Assembly (NCBI GenBank): GCA_947626095.1
Contig: CANQQV010000002.1
Coordinates: 97,092 to 161,091, forward strand
Origin: an uncultured Bacilli bacterium
Lineage (GTDB): Bacteria; Bacillota_I; Bacilli_A; RF39; UBA660
Direction: 5' to 3'
DNA length: 64,000 bases
The notes beneath the pieces are model-generated. The model saw only the letters and a list, made by a program, of their open reading frames with translations, did no database searches and was not told where the DNA came from. The position numbers and the translations under genes were made by a program. Every line of letters starts with the position of its first letter. The first letter of the stretch is position 1. Shown here in pieces: positions 55,676 to 62,986 of this stretch.

Positions 55676-57018
55676 TTAATATTATCGTGAATATATTTAA
55701 AAAAATCTATTGGAAATTTATTTATTAAATTTTCAAAACTTTCAAATTTTGATACTAATTTAGTTAATTTACAATGTTGCCATATTGAATGGCAATTCAT
55801 TATTTGTCTGGCATAATAATAGTATTCATCCGATATATATTTTTTAGAGTATAATTCTTTTAAATTGTTAGTATTATTTATTAACTTACAAGCAGGACAT
55901 CCACATAATTGGATATCATTATCTACTTCATTTATTTTATAATAGTCAAATTTATAATTATTATTTATTATTTCTAAATTGTTATCAATCATCCCAGGAA
56001 TAAATTTTGAAAAACTTTCTCTTGCTTGTTTGTCAAAAACAATAGATGATGATTCATTATTTCCATCATATGCTCGTCTTCCAGGTGTCTGGCAATCAAA
56101 AGAAGTAGCACCATTTAATACTAATGATGGTATATTATCTTTATTGCCACCACCTAATACATGTATTGGTTTTTCACCAACCACATTTTTTACAATCTTT
56201 AATGCTTTAGTAACTAAATGAGTATTTTTTAAATTACCTTTACAATCATCAAACCAAGAATCATCAGCATTTTTACTACTTGCAATGCCACCTAAGGCAT
56301 ATCCGAAGAAATTTAAATTATTATTTTTTTCTTTATTTACAATATAATTAATATATTCTTGATATTCATCAGGGGTTTTACCATGAACTGTTGCATAAAC
56401 TTTAGGATAGTAATTTTTATGCACTTTTAGATATTCAATTGTTTTATCTAAAAGTATTTTATTAAAATCATTTTCCATTAATCGATTTATTTCTGTTTTT
56501 AAATTTTCATCAGAACATTCAGAATCTTTAAAAGTGTATTTCCCACCCAAATCAAATCCTATTACAAAATCAAATTTATACTTTTGAGCAAAATCATAAT
56601 ATTCATACATTTTTTCAATCATTGTTTCTTCTACTGTGTTATGTAACTTTATTTTCCCTCTAATAATATCATTCAATATGTTTCTTGCTCCTGAATCTAG
56701 TAAATATATATTGTTATTATAATCATATTTTCCAGGAATATGTTCTTTGCAAATGTATTTTTCCTTATATATCATATCATTTCTGGTGAATTCTAAAAAC
56801 TCAGAAAAAGATTGATAATTATTTAATTTAGATAGCCATTTTGTAGCAAATTTTGGATATTTTAAATAGTAATAATTATATAATGTTGGAATTCCATTAT
56901 ATAAATCTAAATATACTGTTTCACGATATTTATCACTTCCGCCACCACCTAGGTTAGATATCCAAAAGAAACTAGGAACAACATATTTTTTGTTATTAAT
57001 CATCATTACTTGTTTCAT
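55672..57018 (-). CDS. TGT/DpdA-like 7-deazaguanine transglycosylase
   Basis: 448 residues. All landmarks of the tRNA-guanine transglycosylase fold are visible: D108 in YLLDSGARN (canonical TDSGG), D156 in VIGFDLGG, and G243-G244 in ALGGI (canonical LGGL). The nucleophile Asp D308 is in SFDCQTPGRR (canonical FDCV.PTR), and a zinc site C372-G-C374-P-A-C377 has His near 410. Such enzymes swap guanine for a 7-deazaguanine: TGT/ArcTGT in tRNA, DpdA in DNA. Divergence from TGT, mobile context and coupling to a nuclease-like gene (4-base ATGA overlap) favour a DpdA-like role on DNA. No preQ0-synthesis genes are in the window, so it would depend on host or salvaged precursor. tRNA modification remains possible. 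Confidence 0.85.
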   Translation of the reverse strand: MKQVMMINNKKYVVPSFFWISNLGGGGSDKYRETVYLDLYNGIPTLYNYYYLKYPKFATKWLSKLNNYQSFSEFLEFTRNDMIYKEKYICKEHIPGKYDYNNNIYLLDSGARNILNDIIRGKIKLHNTVEETMIEKMYEYYDFAQKYKFDFVIGFDLGGKYTFKDSECSDENLKTEINRLMENDFNKILLDKTIEYLKVHKNYYPKVYATVHGKTPDEYQEYINYIVNKEKNNNLNFFGYALGGIASSKNADDSWFDDCKGNLKNTHLVTKALKIVKNVVGEKPIHVLGGGNKDNIPSLVLNGATSFDCQTPGRRAYDGNNESSSIVFDKQARESFSKFIPGMIDNNLEIINNNYKFDYYKINEVDNDIQLCGCPACKLINNTNNLKELYSKKYISDEYYYYARQIMNCHSIWQHCKLTKLVSKFESFENLINKFPIDFFKYIHDNIN

Positions 57019-57785
57019 TTTATCATGCTCCTAATGATCTCTACAAATTCCTCTAAGGTTCCCATTTCTAGAAGTTTTGAATATATCTTTTCTTTATATA
57101 TTGATTGAGGATTTTTTTCAAAATCTCCTTCGCGTTCTTGTCGTTGAAAAATTTTTTCGTTTATAAGAGCATTTTTTACTTGTTCACTTGTTTCAAAATA
57201 TATTCCTTTTAAACAAGGATAATCTATCCAGTGGATATAAAAGACCGGTCTTTCAATATCTGATTCGATAATTTCCAATTGCCTTTCTATCTTTTTGTAA
57301 TCTAATGTAGCACTACTTTCATAACAATATCTATTTATTTTGTTTATTGCTGAAATAAAAGGCGCACAATGATATTTTACTTCAAAATATGCAATTATTC
57401 CCTTATCTTTACCTAAAATCATACAATCAGGGTATTTTTTATTTGTTTTGTCCCCATGAACTGCTTTTATTTTTAAATGATTGGTAAAATAATCTATTAA
57501 TATTTCTTCAAATAATTGTCCCATAATTACATCATATTTAATATGGCTTTTGTTTCTGGGGTTCATGAAATACTGACCACATTTTTTACAAACATCTTTT
57601 AATTCAGGAATTTTTTCTTTTAAGACTTTAACTGGAAAAGGATTTTCATTTTGATTATTCTTAAACATATTATCAAAACAATCTTTATTGAATTCAGAAT
57701 ATAATAATTGATTTTCAAAAGTTGGTACATTCTTAAAAAAGTCTGTTAATTTATCTTTATACAATTCAAGTATTTCCTCATACAT
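57015..57785 (-). CDS. PD-(D/E)XK nuclease-fold protein, putative restriction endonuclease
   Basis: 256 residues. Core motif: P119-D120, fourteen residues, then E135-V-K137 (YPD...FEVK), with a helix carrying E93/E94 upstream. This is the PD-(D/E)XK metal-dependent nuclease signature. A possible zinc knuckle CKKCG near 66-70 precedes it. No known restriction enzyme subfamily is recognised. It is the first gene of an operon with the transglycosylase, behind a -10 TATAAT (minus strand, 57806-57811) and GAAGGTG. Likely the effector of the system; the cut or modified site is unknown. Confidence 0.75.
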   Translation of the reverse strand: MYEEILELYKDKLTDFFKNVPTFENQLLYSEFNKDCFDNMFKNNQNENPFPVKVLKEKIPELKDVCKKCGQYFMNPRNKSHIKYDVIMGQLFEEILIDYFTNHLKIKAVHGDKTNKKYPDCMILGKDKGIIAYFEVKYHCAPFISAINKINRYCYESSATLDYKKIERQLEIIESDIERPVFYIHWIDYPCLKGIYFETSEQVKNALINEKIFQRQEREGDFEKNPQSIYKEKIYSKLLEMGTLEEFVEIIRSMIK

Positions 57786-57805
57786 AATTTCACCTTCTCA
57801 GTAAA

Positions 57806-57811
57806 ATTATA
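57806..57811 (-). promoter_or_regulatory. -10 element of the nuclease/transglycosylase operon
   Basis: TATAAT on the minus strand, about 21 bases before the nuclease ATG; no good -35 at the expected spacing, so expression may be low or activated. Confidence 0.5.
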
Positions 57812-57827
57812 GCATAAATATCGTAAA

Positions 57828-58460
57828 AAAATAAATTTTAGCAAAAATTGTTGATTGATTTTTTTGTTTTATTATTAACAAAAATTGTATTTTTATGATT
57901 TCATCTCTACTATATAAGTAAATTAAAGGGGTATTTATTATATATAAATATAATATATAAAATATAAAAATTTATAGTATATAAGATAAACTATATATTA
58001 TTTTATCTTACAATAGGATTATAATATTATTTATCTTCCATCTGTAAAGTATATAATAAAAGAAAAGAATTAATCATACCCCTAACTTGTTTTACAATAT
58101 ATTCACTTCGTTCATATATTGTAAAACCTTCCCCCTTTCTTGATAAGAAAAGAAAATGAGATTTGCTAAGTTCGGTTTGGTGTTACCATTGGTTTTTATG
58201 ATTACAAATTTCAATTTTTACTAAACCCATCCCTCTATTTAATAAAACACCAAATTCCGCTATCTCTCGGCTTCGAAAGATTCAGAATGAACAATTAGTC
58301 TAGGCAATTGTAAAAGTGCCTCAAAATCGATTTAAATGGGCAAAAAAAGGTATATTCAAGAACGAATGTTTGATAAGTTTTTAATCTAGTTTACTATGTA
58401 ACTACTATGTAGGTACTATATTACTATTTTTAGAGTTTTCTCTTCTAATAACTTCTATTA
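57828..58460. other. About 650-base non-coding region with inverted repeats
   Basis: A perfect 14-bp inverted repeat, GTTTTACAATATAT / ATATATTGTAAAAC (58089-58102 and 58114-58127, 11-base loop), not followed by a T-run. A second pair, TTTGGTGTT (58176-58184) and AACACCAAA (58246-58254), is separated by about 60 bases. The left part is almost pure AT. No gene seen. The layout suggests a control or transfer/replication site, or a structured RNA; none can be named. Confidence 0.5.
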
Positions 58461-58480
58461 TTATGAGGAGGATTGATAGT

Positions 58481-58663
58481 ATGAAAGAAAAACTATATAC
58501 ATTAATTGAAATTTCAAATTGGACAAAGACACCAGTTCTATATCTAAGAAGAATGATTAAAGAGGGAAAACTTGAAGCAAGTAAGATTGGAAGAAATTAT
58601 AAGGTAAGAGAATCAGAGGTTGAAAGATTCATTGATTCTTGTAGGTACAAAAATGTCAGATAA
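58481..58663 (+). CDS. Excisionase-family HTH protein
   Basis: About 60 residues from ATG 58481 (GAGGAGG upstream). The pattern LYTLIEISNWTKTPVLYLRRMIKEGKLEASKIGRNYKVRESEVERFI is a MerR-like winged helix of the excisionase (HTH_17) family. It binds DNA either for excision or as a regulator of the following genes. It overlaps the next gene by 11 bases. Confidence 0.85.
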   Translation: MKEKLYTLIEISNWTKTPVLYLRRMIKEGKLEASKIGRNYKVRESEVERFIDSCRYKNVR

Positions 58664-59003
58664 GGATTTACTTAAGGCATTAGGCCTTGATAATAGGACA
58701 ATTACTATTGGACTTAATGATGAGTATGCTCAAATGATGATCGAAAAGAAAATTGATAGTTATCTTAAAAAGTTAGATGAAGAAAAAAAGAAAGAAGATT
58801 TCATTGACCGATTGAAAAATAGTTACGATGAGTATAAAGAAAAACAACAATTAGTAGAAATGCTAAAAAGTAAGTATGTATATGGTGCAATTAAGGATAT
58901 GCTAATTAGAGATGGTTTTAGTTTTCGTTGCCCAACATGTATTGATTTATCCGGTCAATATGGTATAGCAATTCAGAACTATCCAAAGTATAATAAAAAA
59001 TAA
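58653..59003 (+). CDS. Hypothetical element protein with a possible zinc-binding Cys pair
   Basis: About 116 residues from ATG 58653, overlapping the excisionase-like gene in another frame. A highly charged helical region (about 25-70) is followed by RDGFSFRCPTCIDLS (C-x2-C), near the C-terminus. Co-translated with the HTH protein. No family recognised. Confidence 0.65.
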   Translation: MSDKDLLKALGLDNRTITIGLNDEYAQMMIEKKIDSYLKKLDEEKKKEDFIDRLKNSYDEYKEKQQLVEMLKSKYVYGAIKDMLIRDGFSFRCPTCIDLSGQYGIAIQNYPKYNKK

Positions 59004-59031
59004 GAGATGGTTTAGGTCATCTCTTTATTTT
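59003..59031 (+). terminator. Intrinsic terminator
   Basis: Stem AGAGATG/CATCTCT, loop GTTTAGGT, then TTATTTTTT; the loop holds the stop codon of the convergent gene. Confidence 0.8.
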
Positions 59032-60103
59032 TTAACTTATATTTTGTCTGTTTACTTTTATCATAAACAAACATATTTAACAAATTTGTTTCTTCTATAA
59101 TATTTTGAATATACCATATAGCATTGATAATTCTTAAAGTATCAATTTGTTTATTTGAATACTTTGAACCATGTGAAATTAAATTTCTATTAATTATATT
59201 AGATTGAGGATTTTTTAATTGCTCATTATTCTTATATAATTTATCATAAAAGTTTTTTAAAATTTCTATTTTCAAAAACATTTGATATGTATCATGACTT
59301 AAATAATAATCATGTAGTGAATCAACTACTAGATGTGATGTGTGTTGCTTAGTTGAATTGTCATCTATCAATTGCAAGGTTAAACTATCAACATAAGTAA
59401 TTAGTGAGGCCAAACATATAGAATAATTGCCTAAAAAATAATTTTGTTTTATTTGCCTTAATATTTGTTTTTTATCTTTCCTTTCTTCTCGTTTTATACA
59501 TTCAGAAAAAATTCTATTTATCCTAGATTTTGTAAAATGTTTTATCATCTTTTTTTCAAAATCATTTTTGTTAAGTTTTGTTAAAGAATTTATATTTTTA
59601 TACTCATATTCATAAGGAATTACCCAAAATCTTTTGTTTAAATATTCAGTTTCATATCCAGATAAATCTCCTATGTGTAGTGATGTGATTGTTTTAGATA
59701 ATCCATCCATAATACTTTGTAATTTAGAGGAAACTGCAATATTAATAAGATTACTAAAATCATAAGAATCAATAATTGATTTAAATGTTTCAGATAATTT
59801 TGAAGTAGTTTCAATACTATTTTTTATTACATTAGGCATAATAATCTTTTGATAATCTGCAATAATTTTTGCTGTTTTATTAAGTGATGAACTTAGTTCC
59901 ATATTTTGTTGTAATGCATTTGGAATTATTGATGTATGCATATCAATTAAAGATTTTGATAATTGACTTAGTGTTGATGACATTCCTTTAATGCTATTCA
60001 TATATTCTGCTGATTTTAATTTTTCTTGAATTTCAGACAAACTTGTTTCATTATGGCTGTCTAGTGATTTAATAATATTTTTTTTGTCATTATTTTCTTT
60101 CAT
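59012..60103 (-). CDS. HEPN-motif protein, candidate abortive-infection RNase
   Basis: 363 residues. The N-terminal half (about 1-170) is Ser/Leu-rich, amphipathic and probably coiled coil. The C-terminal half is helical and ends with NRNLISHG (R306-x4-H311), the R-x(4-6)-H motif of HEPN ribonucleases, preceded by a helix IEILKNFYDKLY and a conserved-looking YVDSLTLQLIDD. HEPN proteins cut RNA in toxin-antitoxin, abortive infection and CRISPR effectors. Lying within a modification island, it is a plausible second defence module. No antitoxin is recognised, but the divergent gene at 60182 could be tested. Single-motif evidence. Confidence 0.65.
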   Translation of the reverse strand: MKENNDKKNIIKSLDSHNETSLSEIQEKLKSAEYMNSIKGMSSTLSQLSKSLIDMHTSIIPNALQQNMELSSSLNKTAKIIADYQKIIMPNVIKNSIETTSKLSETFKSIIDSYDFSNLINIAVSSKLQSIMDGLSKTITSLHIGDLSGYETEYLNKRFWVIPYEYEYKNINSLTKLNKNDFEKKMIKHFTKSRINRIFSECIKREERKDKKQILRQIKQNYFLGNYSICLASLITYVDSLTLQLIDDNSTKQHTSHLVVDSLHDYYLSHDTYQMFLKIEILKNFYDKLYKNNEQLKNPQSNIINRNLISHGSKYSNKQIDTLRIINAIWYIQNIIEETNLLNMFVYDKSKQTKYKLKNKEMT

Positions 60104-60181
60104 GTTTTCACCTCAAGAAATATTATATCATCATTTTTGCTGTATTTATGCTATAATAGTCAATCAAAAGGAAGTGATGTC

Positions 60182-60631
60182 ATGATTCTATATAATACTA
60201 GAACAGATAAGTTACCTTTAAGTACAGAGTTTTATAATAATCATGCAAATGGTCTTAAAATGTTTAGGTATAATGAAACTCTTATGAATAATTGTGGAGA
60301 TTATAAGATTCAAGAACAAATTACTTCTGATGTTTATTACACTTACAATGCCTTAGTAAAATTCAATAATACTTTAGACAAAGAGGTTATCAATGCTTTT
60401 AATATATTAGATAAGTTTTTACAAGAACATAAAGAAGTTAAAAATAGTAAGGATAACAAGTGCAAAAACTATTATGAAAAAATTCTTTATTGGAATAATA
60501 AATATAAAAAAGATTCATCAGATAGTAGTGTCCAAATAATTATATCTGATGTGCAAGATTTAATGAGATTCTTAGCAAAACAAGAAATAATAAAAGAATC
60601 CGGATGTAATTTAAAAAGAAATTATTTTTAG
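60182..60631 (+). CDS. Hypothetical helical protein, 149 aa
   Basis: Start at ATG 60182 (AAAGGAAG upstream). Charged helical protein with an Asn/Lys-rich middle. No motif recognised. Divergent from the HEPN gene with about 78 bases between the start codons, so shared control is possible. Confidence 0.6.
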   Translation: MILYNTRTDKLPLSTEFYNNHANGLKMFRYNETLMNNCGDYKIQEQITSDVYYTYNALVKFNNTLDKEVINAFNILDKFLQEHKEVKNSKDNKCKNYYEKILYWNNKYKKDSSDSSVQIIISDVQDLMRFLAKQEIIKESGCNLKRNYF

Positions 60632-60660
60632 AGGACAAAATTGCCCTCTTATTTTTTTTG
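60630..60660 (+). terminator. Intrinsic terminator
   Basis: Stem AGAGGACA/TGCCCTCT (one mismatch), loop AAAT, then TATTTTTTTT, overlapping the stop of the preceding gene. Confidence 0.8.
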
Positions 60661-60820
60661 TTTTCTTTTAGATACCGAACACAAATCGAACATCAAAACA
60701 ACAAAAAACTCATTCTAAGGGGCAGACATGAGGTTATTAATAATAATAAAATGGAATCAACAAGAGAAAAAACACACTCTTGATTGGCCAATAAAATTTG
60801 TGTTATTAGGAGGAGATTAA

Positions 60821-61330
60821 ATGAGTTTTTTAGATTATATTAATGAGAATACAGAGGGGTTGGCTTTAATTGATAGATTAAGAAATGCAATAAAAAATTT
60901 ATGTCATGATGACATTAAAAATGAGTTTAAAGAAGTTACAGAGGATGATATTGATAAACTGACTCTTTTTATTGAAAATAGTCTTATAGAATGCTTAAAG
61001 AATTATGATGGAGATTTTGATACTATTTCATTAGAATATGTAACGAATACAATTGGGGGTTTAGTAGGTTTTCATCGTTTGCTTAATGGTATTGATAAAA
61101 ATAGAAGAGAATCTTATTTAGAAATATTATGGGATGTAATATGTGAGTCATTTTCTAGTGTTGATGATATAGATAAATTATGTGAATTATCTTATGTAGT
61201 CAATAAGTATGTAATGATTAATGCCGGAGAATATGATGGAGATTATTCAGATTGTCTTTGTGAAAAAGACATGCAAGAGTGTTTATCAGAAATATATAAA
61301 TACATACTTAAAGATAAATTGGATTTCTAG
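60821..61330 (+). CDS. Hypothetical acidic helical protein, 169 aa
   Basis: Consensus AGGAGGAG site. Acidic and helical throughout; no membrane segments. It ends five bases before the second excisionase-type gene, so the two and the integrase probably form one unit. No family recognised. Confidence 0.65.
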   Translation: MSFLDYINENTEGLALIDRLRNAIKNLCHDDIKNEFKEVTEDDIDKLTLFIENSLIECLKNYDGDFDTISLEYVTNTIGGLVGFHRLLNGIDKNRRESYLEILWDVICESFSSVDDIDKLCELSYVVNKYVMINAGEYDGDYSDCLCEKDMQECLSEIYKYILKDKLDF

Positions 61331-61335
61331 GGGTA

Positions 61336-61539
61336 TTGGCTTTGACTAAAGAGATGTGTGATTTAAAGACAATATCAGAATATCTAGATTTATCAATACC
61401 ATATATCAGAAAGTTAGTCAGAGCCAAAATGATACCTTATTATAAATTTGGTAACAGACTAAAATTTGATATAAAAGAAATCAATGAATGGATAGAATTA
61501 CATCGCCAAGAAGAACGAAAAAGTGTCCTTTTCTTCTAG
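61336..61539 (+). CDS. Excisionase (Xis)-type HTH protein next to integrase
   Basis: 67 residues, winged-helix HTH_17 pattern (CDLKTISEYLDLSIPYIRKLVRAKMIPYYKFGNRLKFDIKEINEWIE). The start is a TTG (61336 or 61342) right after AGGGG; no ATG has a ribosome site. Its place directly before the integrase makes it the likely recombination directionality factor. Confidence 0.8.
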   Translation: MALTKEMCDLKTISEYLDLSIPYIRKLVRAKMIPYYKFGNRLKFDIKEINEWIELHRQEERKSVLFF

Positions 61540-61619
61540 GAAAAAATGCCGTTTTATGGTATAATATTTATAGATAGTTAAGTATGTGTTCTATCCCATA
61601 AGTTATGAAAGGAGAACTT

Positions 61620-62765
61620 ATGGCAATTAAAAAAATAGATGTGAACAAATACAAAATAACTATTGAACTCGGTTATGATATATTAGGTAATCGGAAACGA
61701 AAGACAATCAATTTTACTGGTACTAAGTCAGAGGCAATTAAAAGAGAGGCCGAACTAAAAACAGAATATTATCACATGGGAGAATCCAAACGAATAACAG
61801 ATTTGACTTTCAAAGATTTATCAGAAATATTCATTGAAAAATATTGTAAGCCAAATATTTCATTGGTTACAACAAATGGATATAAAAAGTCTCTTAAAAG
61901 AATACTTCCAATCATAGGAAATAGAAAGTTAAAAGATATAACACCTTTTGTCTTAGATAATATGTATCAAAAATTGAGAATTGGTAAGAATGGTCAAGAG
62001 TTAGGATATCATTCAAATTATAATTTATATAAAGTTGTAAATGTTATGTTTAATCAAGCAATTAGATGGGAGATTATGGATAAGAATCCTAACTTAAAAG
62101 CAAGTAAGCCAAAGAAAGAACATAAGGAAAAGAACTTCTATGATGTTTATCAAGTTAAGAAGTTGTTAGATGTTCTTGAAAATGAATCTATCAAATATAA
62201 AATGTTAATTGTACTTGCCTTAGATTCCGGTGCAAGAAGAAGTGAGATTTGTGCTTTAAGATGGTCAGACATTGACTTAGATACAAGAATGGTAAGCATA
62301 ACAAAATCACTTAAAGTTGTTGAGGGTGTCATTGATGAAAAAACAACAAAGACAGAATCATCCATCAGAACAATTAAATTGAGTGAAGCGACTATCAATC
62401 TTATTAAGGAATATAAGAAATGGCAAGATGCCTATAAGTTAGTTAACAAGCAAAGATGGATTGGAAAAGATGACAGAGTTTTTACCTCTTTAAATGGTTC
62501 ATACATGTTCCCGGGTACTTGTGACCATATATTGAGAAAGATTGTTAAGAAATACAATTTAGACCCAATATGTTTTCATGAGTTAAGGCATACATGTGCA
62601 AGTCTTTTAATTAATTCTGGTGTTGACCCTAAGACTGTCAGTAAGAGATTAGGCCATTCAGATACATCAATCACGATGGAAATATATACTCATTCATTCG
62701 AAGAAAGTAAAAATGCATGTGCAGACAGATTTGATGAAATGATGAAAAAGTTAGAAATGGCATAA
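61620..62765 (+). CDS. int: Tyrosine recombinase (integrase) of the element
   Basis: About 381 residues from ATG 61620 (GAAAGGAG; an ATG five codons upstream overlaps that site). An N-terminal arm-binding domain (AP2-like, about 1-55) and a core-binding domain (about 60-155) precede the catalytic domain. Catalytic residues: R in ALDSGARRSEICALRW (near 208), H-x2-R in HELRHTCASLL (near 322), H in RLGHSDTS, and the nucleophile Y in MEIYTHSF (near 357). It is adjacent to attR and should catalyse integration at CCTCCTAAG in the tRNA anticodon loop. Confidence 0.95.
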   Translation: MAIKKIDVNKYKITIELGYDILGNRKRKTINFTGTKSEAIKREAELKTEYYHMGESKRITDLTFKDLSEIFIEKYCKPNISLVTTNGYKKSLKRILPIIGNRKLKDITPFVLDNMYQKLRIGKNGQELGYHSNYNLYKVVNVMFNQAIRWEIMDKNPNLKASKPKKEHKEKNFYDVYQVKKLLDVLENESIKYKMLIVLALDSGARRSEICALRWSDIDLDTRMVSITKSLKVVEGVIDEKTTKTESSIRTIKLSEATINLIKEYKKWQDAYKLVNKQRWIGKDDRVFTSLNGSYMFPGTCDHILRKIVKKYNLDPICFHELRHTCASLLINSGVDPKTVSKRLGHSDTSITMEIYTHSFEESKNACADRFDEMMKKLEMA

Positions 62766-62779
62766 AATCATAGCATTAT

Positions 62780-62798
62780 GGCACCAATTCACGGCACC
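62780..62798 (+). repeat. Right integrase arm-type repeats (GGCACC)
   Basis: GGCACC at 62780 and ACGGCACC at 62791-62798, matching the pair at 53428-53450. Confidence 0.5.
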
Positions 62799-62906
62799 TT
62801 AATGAAAAACGAGTTCAAAGAAAAATAAGTAAAATTAAAAGAAACCCTTTATTTATAAGGATTTCTTGATGTATAATATTGGTGTCCGAGGGATGAGGAA
62901 CAGCCC

Positions 62907-62915
62907 CCTCCTAAG
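62907..62915 (+). repeat. attR core
   Basis: CCTCCTAAG, identical to attL; continues into the 3' half of the host tRNA. Confidence 0.88.
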
Positions 62916-62952
62916 CGATAGGTCGGCAGTTCGATTCTGCCTGGGGACGCCA
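62907..62952 (+). pseudogene. 3' half of split tRNA-Arg(CCU) (attR)
   Basis: Anticodon loop, 3' anticodon stem GCGAT, variable AGGTC, T arm GGCAG/CTGCC with loop TTCGATT, acceptor TGGGGAC, discriminator G and encoded CCA. It pairs correctly with the 5' half at 53134-53173, and the tRNA terminator follows. The element sequence just upstream does not supply a replacement 5' half: no D arm or anticodon stem forms. Confidence 0.92.
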
Positions 62953-62960
62953 TATAAAAA

Positions 62961-62986
62961 ATAAAGCCTGTTGAGGCTTTTTTTAT
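62961..62986. terminator. Terminator of the original tRNA-Arg gene, bidirectional
   Basis: Stem AAAGCCT/AGGCTTT, loop GTTG, then TTTTATTTG; it overlaps the end of the convergent VanZ-like gene. Confidence 0.8.

Larger units (their letters stand above)
53165..62915. mobile_element. Integrative element inserted in the anticodon loop of tRNA-Arg(CCU)
   Basis: Bounded by 9-bp direct repeats CCTCCTAAG (53165-53173 and 62907-62915), the attL and attR cores, with a tyrosine integrase next to the right end and excisionase-type HTH genes. The two flanks join into a complete 77-nt tRNA-Arg(CCU). Cargo: intact tRNA-Arg(CCU), two DNA methyltransferases, a PD-(D/E)XK protein, a TGT/DpdA-like transglycosylase, a HEPN-motif protein and small unknowns. 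No relaxase, coupling protein, capsid or replication gene was seen. So it is an integrative genomic island rather than a conjugative element or complete phage, perhaps mobilised by another element. Confidence 0.9.

Noticed and set aside
58089-58127. Rho-independent terminator
   Set aside because: The stem is perfect but AT-rich and followed by CTTCCCCC, with no T-run on either strand.
62845-62880. Promoter reading from the element into the tRNA 3' half
   Set aside because: There is a TATAAT at 62872-62877 but no -35 at 17 bases better than TTATTT, and the downstream tRNA half cannot make a functional product.
53165-62915. Conjugative element or prophage
   Set aside because: No relaxase, coupling ATPase, T4SS, terminase, capsid or tail gene; all frames over 60 codons were considered.
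62880-62952. A full tRNA reading across the right junction
   Set aside because: The 27 bases before the core (GTCCGAG...GAACAGCC) pair with only about four bases of the acceptor strand, and no D arm or anticodon stem forms; only the 3' half is a real tRNA piece.
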